Positions 13,449 through 24,014 of a stretch of DNA of 64,000 bases are shown here, piece after piece; position 1 is the stretch's first letter; every line of letters starts with the position of its first letter. Made by a program: the position numbers and the translations under genes. Under the pieces are notes generated by a model. It saw only the letters and a program-made list of their open reading frames with translations, was not told the origin of the DNA and did not search any database. The DNA comes from Anaeramoeba ignava. Lineage: Eukaryota; Metamonada; Anaeramoebidae. The stretch spans positions 1-64,000 of the forward strand of contig JAPDFW010000001.1 in the NCBI GenBank assembly GCA_028826165.1, in the 5' to 3' direction.

Positions 13449-15617
13449 TTAAAAATATTCCTTAAATTCTTTCCTTTTATCTGTCACATACCACTTTTCG
13501 TCTTGAGTTTGTTCAAAAAGGGAATTTTGTAAACAAGTTAAAATGGATTTTTTGCAGTCAGCTGAATAAAGATTTCCATTTTTTTTATGAATTTGTTTCC
13601 ATTTTGGAGACAAATCTTTATAAATATCTTCCAAAGTTGCAAAGCCACCTCTTGAATCAATACTCTTCACAATTTCTATTTGTAATTCTGTTGGTTTATT
13701 CAATGTTGATTCATTTTGTTCTTCTTCATCTGATCTCATTTTGCGTTTGACTTTTCTTTTTTGATTTGAATTGACATTTTTCACATTTTTTTCTTTTGAT
13801 TCTTTTTTTTCGTTTGTTTCATTGTCTTGTTCTTCATAATCATCTTCTTCTTTTTCGTTGTGGAAAGAAATTTGATCTGCGGTTATTTTCTTTCCATTTG
13901 GAAGATAGCATTTAATTAAAGAAGGGTTTGAAAAAAGTAATTCTGCAACATTTTTCTTTAAATTGAAATTAAAATTAAAATTAAAATTAAAATTAAAATT
14001 GAAATTAAAATTGAAATTTGAATTCATACTCCTTTTTGACTTAAAGAGAAAACTTCATTTGTTTGTCCAATTTTCTAAAAATTTAAAAATTTAATAAATT
14101 TAATAAATTTAAAAAAACTATTTTGTTTTTGAAAAAAAACCTTAAAAAATTGTCTTTTAGGTTGAGTTAAAAGTTCAAGAATTTTATCATTAAAATGAGG
14201 AGAAACAGGTAAATTTGAATATCTTTCAAAAATTGGTTTAACCCAATTAGAAATATCATTTATATATTTTGGATGGTGTTTTCCCAAATAAAATAAAACC
14301 AAAACTAGAGAAAACAAGAAATTTTTTTGAATTGGAATTTGTTTTCTTTCTTTTTTCTGTTTTCTTTTTACCTTGAAGAAGTGAAATTGGAGTTTTTGGA
14401 ATGTTTGAATTAATGGGCTCTATCATCATTTCATTATTTTCTTCTGAGGTTGTGTTGGTTTTCTTTGAATTTTCATTTGTTTGGTTATCACTTTCATTTT
14501 CTTCATTCTCATCATCAGTATCGTCTTCACTTTCCATTTTTTCAGTTTGATTGGTATTTTGTTCATCTTTTTCATTTTCTGGATCAAATTCTAAAAAAAA
14601 GAACCAAAACAAGAAATGAAAAAAATCGAAACAAGAAATGAAAAAAACCAAAACAAGAAATGAAAGAAAATGTGTAAATTGGTTTTTGTCTTGTTTTTGT
14701 TTAAATTTTTACGTTGGAGATCTTTTTCAAATTTTTGAAGTAAATGTTCTTGAAATTGAGTAAACTAAATTTTGAAAGAAAAAGAAAAGGAAAAAGAAAT
14801 AATTTTTAGTTACTATTTTTGATATAAAGGAAAATGAAAGTTACTTCTGGATTTTTTAAGTTTGGATTTTCTTTTCGGAGTTGTTTAAGTGGAATTTTGC
14901 CAATTAAATAATGATCTTGTAAAGAAGGATCAGGCTAAAAATATTGGAAAATTAAAAATTGGGAAAAACAAAAGAAGAATAAAATTTTCATTTTGAAAAA
15001 TTACAACAAAGAAAACGAGATTATTATTCAATCCATTTAAATGAATATAAGTTGCTTGCCTATTTAAAATTAAAATTCATTTTGAAATTCATTTTGAAAT
15101 TAAAATTAAAATTAAAATTAAAATCAAAATTAAAATTTATTTGAAAAGATTTCTTACCAAATATAACCTGAATATTCAGGAAGTTTTGAACCTAAAATTT
15201 TCCAGTGTTGTTTTACATGTTGAAAAATATATTCAAAAGGACAAGAACCTCTATATTTAAGAATTGCATCAAGAATTAAAACTGAAAAAAAAAAATTTTT
15301 TAAATAAAAATAAATAATTTAAAATAAAAAAGAATAAAAATACTTTGGATTTTTGACATTTGGGAAGTATCATAATTATGAGGAATAAATTTTTGACGAG
15401 CTTTGTTGAATTTGTGTTCATCATGTTCTATTGAAGATTTATCTATTTGTTGATCCCAAGTTTCTAAAATTATGTTATTTCTTGAATTATTCCATGAATT
15501 TCTTGGAGAATGATTAACTAAAAAAGATAAACTAAGTGAAGGATTGAATTGTGTTGAAGAGGTTTGAGTTGTTTCTTTTTTGGTAGCACTTCTAACAGGT
15601 CGATATTTGATTCTCAT
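13449..15617 (-). CDS. Multi-exon protein, winged-helix-like C-terminus, unknown function
   Basis: I do not recognise the family. The start is ATG 15617 (MRIKYRPVRSATKKE). Exons are roughly 15344-15617, 15158-15281, 15005-15059, 14845-14934, 14712-14767, 14372-14592, 14140-14307, 14035-14085 and 13449-13956, with GT-AG junctions and matching phases at those I checked. Visible parts are a globular segment LDAILKYRGSCPFEYIFQH; then PDPSLQDHYLIGKIPLKQL; an acidic N/E-rich linker (14400-14590); WVKPIFERYSNLPVSPHF; a second acidic linker; and a compact C-terminal segment IEIVKSIDSRGGFATLEDIY..KWYVT with winged-helix-like spacing (helix, loop, helix, beta). The acidic/basic composition suggests a nuclear protein, which is inference. 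The N/F repeat at 13960-14030 falls in an intron. Confidence 0.6.
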
Positions 15618-15649
15618 TAAAAAAAATAAAAAAATAAAAAAATGAAAAA

Positions 15650-16250
15650 TGAAAAATAAAAAAATGAAAAATGAAAAATGAAAAAATGAAATTATTATAA
15701 AATTCATTGTAAAATTTATTGTAAAATTTATTATAAAATTAATTATAAAATTCATTATAAAATTAATTATTAAATTCATTTTAAAATTTATTATAAATTC
15801 ATTATTAAATTCTTTCTAAAATTTATTGTAAAATTTATTATAAAATTTATTATAAATTTATTATAAAATTCATTATAAAAAATTAAAATTCATTATAAAA
15901 TTATAAAATTTATTATTAAAATTTATTATAAAAATTATTATATAAAATTTATTATAAAATTAATTATAAAATTCATTGTAAAATTAATTATAAAATTTAT
16001 TATAAAATTCATTTATTATTAAATTTATTATAAAATTTATTAAAATTCATTGTAAAATTTATTGTAAAATTCATTATAAAATTCATTGTAAAATTTATTA
16101 TAAAATTTATTGTAAAATTCATTATAAATTCATTGTAAAATTTATTGTAAAATTCTTTCTAAAATTCATTATAAAATTTATTGTAAAATTTATTATAAAA
16201 TTCATTGTAAAATTCGTTGTAAAATTCATTGTAAAATTTATTGTAAAAAT
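15650..16250. repeat. AT minisatellite (AAATTCATTATAA-type)
   Basis: About 600 bp of degenerate 10-13 bp units (AAATTYATTRTAA) lie between the unknown gene's start and the SNARE gene's stop. No gene is visible here. Confidence 0.85.
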
Positions 16251-17017
16251 TTAACATTTCCAATAATCGCATCCCCAATGAGTAGAAGCTAAAAAAATAA
16301 TAAAAGCAATCAACAAAACAATCAAACAAATCAAACCCTTTTTAGTAGTAATTTTTCCAAGTTTATTTCCTCTTCTTGTATGAATTTTGAGTTTTACTTC
16401 GACCTTATCACTAGATTTACCGAGATCATTAAGTATTTTATCATGAACATCCAATTCTTCGCTAATATTAATAGCGATATGCTGTTGATTTTTAATAGAA
16501 TGATACATAGCTTCCAAATCATTGTCTTGATCCTCCATAACTTTTTTTTGATAATCAATCAATTGGTGATCATCAAGTCCTTTTGTTTCATTTGTTTCTT
16601 CGTAAATTTGTTGTGGTTCTGAAAGAAGCGGTTGTGTTTCAAAATTGTAATGGTTGAACTTGTTCGAAGTTACTTCATATTGATTTTGAACTTTTCGAAT
16701 TTTATTTTTTCTTCTTTCAAGCTCAACTATTGGTATATCTTCTTTTTGAGGGTTTTTAAATGCTTCTGTTAATAAAGAATCAAGTCTTGCCATCTCCTTT
16801 TTGATTTCTGCAAACTAAGAATGTTATTTAATTTAATTTAATTTAATTTTAATTTGTTTTTGTTTTTGTTTTGAAAAAAAACATTTTTTTGTATTTCTCG
16901 ATTTAATTCTGTTGTATTCTCCTTTTCTTGTCTTAAACGATTTCTTTCATTAACTTTGGAGGTTGTTTCTTCCATTAAAACTTCAAGTTCTTCTTGATCG
17001 TCTAACCAATTTTCCAT
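16251..17017 (-). CDS. Qc-type SNARE, syntaxin-8/6-like
   Basis: Two exons (16883-17017 and 16251-16814; donor GTTTTT, acceptor TTCTTAG, phase 0) give 232 residues, the usual size of syntaxin 8. An N-terminal helical region (LDDQEELEVLMEETTSKVNE..) is followed by a single SNARE motif (QQHIAINISEELDVHDKILN), a basic juxtamembrane stretch and a C-terminal membrane anchor (GLICLIVLLIAFIIFLAS) with a short luminal tail. Such proteins act in endosomal or vacuolar membrane fusion as the Qc helix of a four-helix bundle. The position that carries the zero-layer Gln in Qc-SNAREs appears to be His here (LDVHDKI against LDEQNEI). Confidence 0.85.
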
Positions 17018-17275
17018 TTAAAAGAAAAAAGAAAAAAAGAAAAAAAGAAAAAATGAAAAAATTTTTTTTAATTGAAAATGACTTTTTTTTTTAATGAAAA
17101 TTTTGAAGAGAAAAAAAAAAGAAAAAAGTAATTTCTTTGTTTGTTTTCTTTGTTTGTTTTCTTTTGTTTGTTTTTTTCTTTGAATTTCCTTTTCAATATC
17201 AAATCCTTTTAGGAAATTAATCAATCAATTAAAAAAAAAAATAATCAATAAAAGAATTTCTTATTGATTATTTTT

Positions 17276-17646
17276 TTATTTTAAACCTAAAATCTTATCC
17301 AATTCATCAGTTTCATTAAGATTTTCAACTTCTTCCCATTCACCAATAAATTTTCCATTAACATGTAATTGAGGGAAAGTTTTTTTTCCGCTTCTTCTGA
17401 ACATTTCTGTTTGTTTTAAAAGTTTTAATAAATTTTTAATAAATTTTTTGCTTTTTTTTTTTTTCAATTAAATTTTTAATTTTTAAATTTTGAATTTGTT
17501 TTACCTTCTTTCTTGTCAGCATCTGTTCCAATATCATAAATTTCATATTTAATCTTTTTAATATCAAGAAGAAATCTCATTGATTGTTCATACTTTTTTG
17601 CATTAAGAGAAGAAGTTGCAAATGAAGAAAAAATTTCAACTTGCAT
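17276..17646 (-). CDS. SH3BGRL-like thioredoxin-fold protein
   Basis: Two exons (17505-17646 and 17276-17406, GT-AG, phase 1) give 90 residues. The order MQVEIFSSFATSSLNAKKYE, a helix, then IKYEIYDIGTDADKKE, then KKTFPQLHVNGKFIGEWEEV with a cis-Pro (FPQL), and a closing helix ending in LGL matches SH3BGR-like/glutaredoxin-fold proteins. There is no CXXC or CXXS where glutaredoxins carry the redox site (SSFATSS), as in SH3BGRL. It is therefore unlikely to be a dithiol oxidoreductase. Confidence 0.8.
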
Positions 17647-17944
17647 TTTGTTTTAATTTTCAAAATAAAAAAATGAAAAAATAAAAAATGAAAAAAAATT
17701 ATTTTTGTTTTTTTTTTTAAATAAAAAAATTTAAAATAGAAAATTAAAATCTTTTTCTTTATATTTTTTTTTTTGGGAAGTTTAAGAATTTATTATTTTG
17801 TGAAAAAAAAAAAATGAATTTAAAAAGAGGAAAGAAATCAAATCAATCAATCAATCAATGAAAAAAAAAAAGTGGAAATTAGTTGAAAAAAAAAAGGAAT
17901 GTGAAAATGGATAAAGAATTGAAAGTCAAACTTAAAAAAAAAAT

Positions 17945-19060
17945 CTAGTTATTGTTTGATTCAGTTGGTGCTTGATTTGCTTGATTTTCATCAGTTTTAC
18001 GAATATTCCATACATGTTTTCTGTTTTGGGTATCTCCATCTTGTCTTCTTTGGAAATTTCGGTCTCCACCAAATCCGCCTGTTCTTGAGAATCTAGGTCT
18101 ATCTCCAAAGGTTCTTTTTTCTCCTGTTTGATTTCTATTAAAGAATCCTCTTGGTCTGTATTCATTTCCTTGTGCGCCATCTCTTGGACGTCTCTGTTAA
18201 ATTTAATTTAATTTAATTTTTATTTAATTTTTATTTAATTTTTATTTGATTTCATGTTAATTGAAATTTTTTTAAATTATTTTTGTTCATTTCAATTTCA
18301 TGTTGATTGAAATTTTTTCAATTTAAATTTCATATTTTTTGTGTATATAAGTTTTTTTTCTTCTATTAAAAAAAATGATAATAATAATAATAATAATTAC
18401 ATTTCCGAAAGTTCTTCTTGTATCAGTTCTTCCATCACGAGAGAATCTTTTTCTTCCATCTTGATATCTTCTAAGTGCATCTTGTTGTGTTTTAAGTTTT
18501 GGTTTATAAGATTCTGGGATAACATCTTCAGGAAGATGTAAAAATTCTCTAAGATAAGTAACACCATCTTCAGTTAAAGTCCTGAATTAAAATTCATTTA
18601 TAAAATTAAAATTCATTTATAAAATTAAAATTCATTTATAAAATTAAAATTATAATTGAATTGAATTGAATTGAATTGAATTGAATTGAATTGAATTGAA
18701 TTGAATTTATAATTGAATTGAATTGAATTGAATTGATAAAGAATACTTACCAGAAATACCATTGCCATACGAATTTTTCTTCAGCATATCCTCGTTGAAC
18801 AAAAGATTGCAATAATTTTATTACAAATAAATTGTCAACTTTTGTTTCTTTGTGTTTAATTGTAATTTGCAAAATAAAAAAATAAATTTTAATTTTGTAT
18901 AAACCAATTTTTATTTTATTTTATTTTAATAATTTAATTTAATTTAATTTAATTTAATTTTTTAAAAATTTTTTCCAATTTTTAATTTTTAATTAAAAAC
19001 ATTTTTAAATAATTGACGATAAATTGTTAATCTGTCATCTTGGAATTCTCATTGAATTTA
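17945..19060 (-). CDS. RPS10: Small-subunit ribosomal protein eS10
   Basis: Exons 18751-about 18880, 18401-18581 and 17945-18193 are well supported, with GT-AG junctions in phase. The core VDNLFVIKLLQSFVQRGYAE, EEKFVWQWYFW and TEDGVTYLREFLHLPEDVIP is diagnostic of eS10. The C-terminal tail is the usual R/G/F-rich extension (GGFGGDRNFQRR). The N-terminal exon near 19003-19055 (DRLTIYRQLFKN, matching eS10 'DRxxIYxxLF') is not joined cleanly. The sense strand has no AG between it and position 18855, and the nearest ATG (MRIPR) is out of frame with it by one base. The extreme N-terminus is therefore unresolved: a missed first exon, an assembly error or something unusual. Confidence 0.9.
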
Positions 19061-19169
19061 ACTTTATTTAGAAAGGATAGGAAACAAGAAAAAGAGAAAT
19101 TGTTTTTAAAAAAGTCTTGAATTAAAAATAAAAATTTAATTAAAAACAAAAAAATTTTTAATTGTTTTT

Positions 19170-20570
19170 TTTTATTTATTAATTAAAAAGTGGAATAAAA
19201 TTAAAATAAATAATATAATTTTGTATATTATTAATTTTATTTTATAAATTAACATATTTTATTTAAATTATTTATAAATTTATTTTTTTATATTGGAATA
19301 AAATTAATTTTAAATTTTTCTTTTTTCATCTTCTTTTTATTTAATTTTTTTTATTTTAAATTCTAAAATGAATTTCTTTATTTTTTTTATTTCCAAAAAT
19401 TAATTAAAAAGTGGAATAAAATTTTTTTCAAATTATTTTTGGTTATCCATCATTTCAATTTCTTGTTCATATTTCGCGAAAAATCATTTAAATTTTCTAA
19501 ATTTATTTTAAATTATTTTTAAATTTATTTTTAACAAAAATTAATTAAAAAGTGGAATAAAATTATTGAGCATTTTTCAATTTTTAAATAATATTTTAAC
19601 AATTAATAAATTTAATATTTATTTTAAAAATAAATTATAAATTAATTTATAATATTTATTTAAATTATTTAAATTAAATTTATTTCAAAAATTAAATTAA
19701 AAAGTGGAATAAAATTATTTTTCAATTTATTTATCATTTTCTAAATAATATTTTAACAATTAATAAATTTAATATTTATTTTAAAAATAAATTATAACTT
19801 AATTTATAATATTTATTTAAATTATTTAAATTAAATTTATTTCAAAAAAATTAATTAAAAAGTGGAATAAAATTAATTTTCAATTTTATATTATTTTTTA
19901 ATAAACAATTAATAAATTTAATATTTATTTTAAAAATAAAATTATAAATTAATTTATAATATTTATTTAAATTATTTAAATTAAATTTATTTCCAAAAAA
20001 TTAAATAAAAAAAAAGTGGAATAAAATTATTTTCCAAATTATTTATCATTTTCTAAATAATATTTTAATAATTATTAAATTTATTATTTATTTTAAAAAT
20101 AAATTATAAATTAATTTCTAATATTTATTTAAATTATTTAAATTAAATTTATTTTCAAAAATTAATTAAAAAGTGGAATAAAATTATTTTCCAAATTATT
20201 TATTATTTTTAAATAATATTTTAATAATTAATAAATTTAATATTTATTTTAAAAATAAATTATAAATTAATTTCTAATATTTAATTTAAATTATTTAAAT
20301 TAAATTTATTTTCAAAAATTAAATAAAAAAAAAGTGGAATAAAATTAATTTTCAAATTATTTATTATTTTTTAAATAATATTTTAATAATTATTTAATTT
20401 AATATTTATTTTAAAAATAAATTATAAATTAATTTCTAATATTTATTTAAATTATTTAAATTAAATTTATTTTTAAAAATTAATTAAAAAAAAGTGGAAT
20501 AAAATTAATTTCCAAATTATTTATCATTTTTAAATAATATTTTAATAATTAATAAATTTAAAAAAAATAT
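19170..20570. repeat. Tandem satellite, unit about 155 bp, with AAGTGGAATAAAA box
   Basis: TTAATTAAAAAGTGGAATAA recurs near 19185, 19405, 19545, 19692, 19855, 20013, 20166, 20328 and 20487, separated by AT-only sequence that includes AAATAATATTTTAATAATTA. The G-bearing box is the best-conserved part of each unit. Confidence 0.85.
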
Positions 20571-20603
20571 GATAAAATGTTATTTAATTTTATTTAATTT
20601 ATT

Positions 20604-21944
20604 TTATTGTTGAAATAAATTAATAATTTCTTTAGAATATTCTTGAATTTCAGATTCATTTGGCTGAGAATTATCATCTTGAAATAAAGCATAAAATTCC
20701 ATATAATTTGATTTGGAAGTAATTTGAATTTTGGAAATAATCTTTTCATCAAAAATTTTAGAAAGTGTTTGAGTTTCTCTAAAACTTTTAAATCCCAAAT
20801 GAGGTTTAATGAATTGTGAAGAACTACGTCTCCTCTTTTGAGTTTGAACCCAAGTCTGGAAATAGAAATAAATATTCTTTCTTTTTAAAATTGCAGTTTG
20901 ATTTTCTTGACTATCCAAAGTATTTTGAGAAAATTTAATCAATTCTTGACAATCTTCCATTTTGGTATTTTTGCCCAAATAAAAATTTCCTGATTTTTTA
21001 TTTCGATTATTTAAGATTGCAAATTGCAAATTCTTTGCAATTTCTGTTGTTATTTGAGGTTGTTGGAGTTTTTGTTTTATAAGGTCTACACTAATATTTA
21101 ATTGATCAAAATCCAGAATGTCAACTTGATTGCTTTTGTAAATTGATACAAAAAGTAATTGATTTTTTTTATGGAAAACAACACTTCTATTTTTTAAGGT
21201 TGATTTTTTTAACAAAAATAGATCTTGTCGATTGATTTGTGAGAATCTTTGATTATTTTGATTATTTTGATTATTTTGATTTTGATTTTCATTTAAAATT
21301 TCATTTTCATTTTCATTTTGATTTTCATTTTGATTATTTTGATTTTCATTTTGATTTTCATTTAAATTTAAAATTTGATTTATATAAATTAAAATGTTAA
21401 TGATATTAGAATGCTCTATTGGCGTTTTTCTTGAAAATCGATAAATCAAAACATCGTTAAAAAAAAGCAGAACATGTTTAACATTGTTTTCATAAATCAA
21501 TTCCAAATTTCTAATAATTTTATCTTTTTTATGAAAATGTAAAACCCTTTTTGAATCAATCAAAAATAATGGGAATTTTGAACATAAAATTGAATAAGAT
21601 TGAATTAAACGATGGATTAATTTTTGACTTGTTTGTTCTAATATTTCTTTTGGAGAATTTCCTAAAACAAATTCAACCAATTCAGATAGTTTTTTAACAT
21701 GGTGACGAATAAGTATTTCTGAGTCTTGATTAGAAAGTACAATATAATGGAAATCTTTGATTTTCTGTGAAAATAAAATCAATTCTTTTGAATAAACAAT
21801 GCAACCATTTTTTGGAAGGTTTTTTAAAATTTCAGATTCTTGATTTGAACTAAATGAATAATTTTCATTAAAAACAACAAATTCTCGAAATTTATTTTGT
21901 TTTTGATTTTTTTTGTGTTTGTTTTTATTTTTATTATCAAACAT
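20604..21944 (-). CDS. 446-aa protein of unknown function, possible longin-type
   Basis: This is a single uninterrupted frame starting ATG 21944 (MFDNKNKNKHKKNQ). Two globular parts flank a Q/N/E-rich linker at about residues 195-235 (coded by ATTTTGATTT-type repeats). The first part has alternating beta strands and helices (VYSKELILFSQKI, HYIVLSNQDSEIL, SKFPLFLIDSKRVLHF). The second has RSVVFHKKNQLLFVSIYKSN and a C-terminal YMEFYALFQDD strand. The pattern recalls multi-longin trafficking factors (CCZ1/MON1/HPS1), but I cannot assign it. The absence of introns is unusual beside its neighbours. Confidence 0.7.
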   Translation of the reverse strand: MFDNKNKNKHKKNQKQNKFREFVVFNENYSFSSNQESEILKNLPKNGCIVYSKELILFSQKIKDFHYIVLSNQDSEILIRHHVKKLSELVEFVLGNSPKEILEQTSQKLIHRLIQSYSILCSKFPLFLIDSKRVLHFHKKDKIIRNLELIYENNVKHVLLFFNDVLIYRFSRKTPIEHSNIINILIYINQILNLNENQNENQNNQNENQNENENEILNENQNQNNQNNQNNQRFSQINRQDLFLLKKSTLKNRSVVFHKKNQLLFVSIYKSNQVDILDFDQLNISVDLIKQKLQQPQITTEIAKNLQFAILNNRNKKSGNFYLGKNTKMEDCQELIKFSQNTLDSQENQTAILKRKNIYFYFQTWVQTQKRRRSSSQFIKPHLGFKSFRETQTLSKIFDEKIISKIQITSKSNYMEFYALFQDDNSQPNESEIQEYSKEIINLFQQ

Positions 21945-22057
21945 CTAAAAGAAAAAAAACCGGAAAAAAAAAATGGAAAATAAAATTTTTTCATTTTTTT
22001 CATTTTTCTTTCAAAATAAAAATAAAAATAAAAATAAAAATAAAAATAAAAATAAAA

Positions 22058-22450
22058 ATGACTTATGAAGGAATGATAACAAATTATGAAATGTTCAACA
22101 TAATTATTGCAAACAGAAAATTAAGAGGGATTAAAAAGGGTGCTCCTTTAAAAGGAATATCAGATTTTCAAGACTATGAATATTTTTGGGTTGAAGAAAA
22201 AATTTATCAATTACTTTCTGATGAAGATGAAAGAGGAAGAACAAAAGGAAAAATAAATCAATTTCTTTCTTCAATTAAAAAATTCAAATTGACAGCTGGT
22301 GAAGTGATACAAATTATTAATTTGAAACCAACATCTTTATTAGAATTACGGTTGATTCTCAATCCAAAAACATTTTCTGGTTTAGATCAATCAGAACTTG
22401 AAGAATTACTTGAAGAATCTCAAAAAACTTGGATGAAAAATGAAAAATGA
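22058..22450 (+). CDS. CRCP: RNA polymerase III subunit RPC9 (CRCP/Rpc17)
   Basis: A single exon of 130 residues. The start LTNYEV-like motif (MITNYEMFNIII), the helical segment INQFLSSIKKFKLTAGEVIQ and the HRDC-like end (INLKPTSLLELRLIL..LDQSELEELLEE) follow the RPC9 family in order and length. RPC9 pairs with RPC8 in the stalk of RNA polymerase III, which makes tRNA and 5S rRNA. RPB4 is the alternative family, but the NYEV start and 'LT..E..QI.N..P' favour RPC9. The ATG lies in an (AAATAA)n leader with a TTTTTTCATTTTTTT element about 60 bp upstream. Confidence 0.85.
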   Translation: MTYEGMITNYEMFNIIIANRKLRGIKKGAPLKGISDFQDYEYFWVEEKIYQLLSDEDERGRTKGKINQFLSSIKKFKLTAGEVIQIINLKPTSLLELRLILNPKTFSGLDQSELEELLEESQKTWMKNEK

Positions 22451-22643
22451 AAAATGGAAAATGAAAATGAAAATATAATTTTATAATTTTTAAGTATGAA
22501 TGCCTTTAATTGAATACATTTGATTTAATTTGATTTAATTTGAATTTAATTTCATTTTAATTTAATTTCAAATTGAAAAGAAACCAAATACAACTTCTTC
22601 AAAAATTAAAAGGAATAAAAAATTTTAGAAAAAAAAATTCTTT

Positions 22644-23758
22644 TTAATTCTCTTTTTGTTTTCTTTTCTTTTCTGATGATTGTCGATTTTTAAATGATTT
22701 CACAAAATCTGCAAATTGGTCATAATTTTTCAATCTAATATTTAAAATTAAAATTCATTTTAATATTAAATTTAAAATTTGATTTAAAATTAAAATTAAA
22801 ATTACCTTCTTGAAGATGAATAAGAAATATAAAAATTTCCATGTTTTTTTGAGTATTTTCTAACAATTTTTAAAGGTTTCACTTCTGAATCATCGATAAA
22901 TTGTTCTAGATTTTCTTCTTTTTGTCTCCATGAATTTTCGGGAATATCACCTTGTTCTAGACGTGCAATTACTGCGTCAAGATGAGTTCCTTCTTTTCTT
23001 GGAGAAAGAAGTTTTTTTTTGATTTTTTCTCTTCTTTTTTTTCTTGAATTATTTGGTATTTTATCTGATATCATTTCTGTTTCTGAATTTATTTTTGAAT
23101 TTGAATTTTTGAATTTTTTTGGATTTGAATCTGAATTTGAATCTGATTTTGATTTTGATTTTGATTTTGATTTTGATTTTGATTTTGATTTTGATTTTGA
23201 TTTTGATTTTGATTTTGATTTTGATTTTGATTTTGAATTTGAATTTGAATTAGATTTTGAATTTGATTTTGAATTTGAATTAGAATTTGATTTTGAATTA
23301 GAATTTGAATTTGATTTTGAATTAGAATTTGATTCAGTTTCTGATTCTGTGATTTCTGATTCAGTTTCTGATTGAAATACAAAATTATCCAAAATTTTTT
23401 TTGCAGATTCATTTTTAAAATCATGAAGAATTAAAGGATGTGAATCAAAAGCAAATTGATCTTCGAATTTTGTATTTGCTGATAAGTTTGTAAGGTCTTC
23501 AAATTCAGATTCTTGTGATGTTTCTTGATTTGAAAATATTTCTTCAAATAAAGAAGATTGATTGATAGAAATTGATTCATTTTCATTTTTATTATTTTTA
23601 TTATTTTGATTTTTATTTTGATTTGAATTTTTCTTTTTCTTTTTCTTTTTATTTTTCTTTGAATTTGATTTTTCTTTTTGATTTAGTGTTATTTGTCGAT
23701 TTGGAGCAGATTTGATATCGAAATATATTGGAAAATTCATAATTTTAAATAATTTCAA
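22644..23758 (-). CDS. K/S-rich low-complexity protein, unknown function
   Basis: Two exons (22806-23758 and 22644-22737; donor AGAAG|GTAATT, acceptor AATATTAG, phase 2). The protein is largely low complexity: a Lys/Asn-rich basic stretch, then a long SK/SN dipeptide array coded at 23105-23340 by (GATTTT)n on the plus strand. The conserved-looking C-terminal part is [20 protein letters not shown], then [37 protein letters not shown], and after the intron [18 protein letters not shown] with a basic end. Composition suggests a nuclear or RNA-associated protein. I do not recognise the family. Confidence 0.65.
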
Positions 23759-24014
23759 ATAATTTTAAATAATCTTTTTTTTTTTATAAAAAATTTCGTT
23801 AAAAAATAATAAATTGAAAATGATTGTTTTCTAAAATTGATTAAAATGAGTTAAATTTAAGGTAAAACAATTAATTGAAAATGAAGAGAAAGAAAAAATG
23901 AAAAAAAAAAAATAAAAACAAATTTTCATTTTTTTCATTTTTTCTTTTCAAAATAATAAAAAAAATAATAATAAAAAAAATAAAAATAATAAAAATAAAA
24001 ATAAAAATAATAAA

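Noticed and set aside
13960-14034. NFNFNFN repeat as an N-terminus of a separate small gene
   Set aside because: A donor (GGA|GTATGA) and an acceptor (TTTAAAG) flank it in phase, so it is an intron of the 13.4-15.6 kb gene.
17932-18180. Minus-strand frame MAHKEMNTDQED...
   Set aside because: Shadow of the eS10 C-terminal tail, which reads DGAQGNEYRPRGFF in the correct frame.
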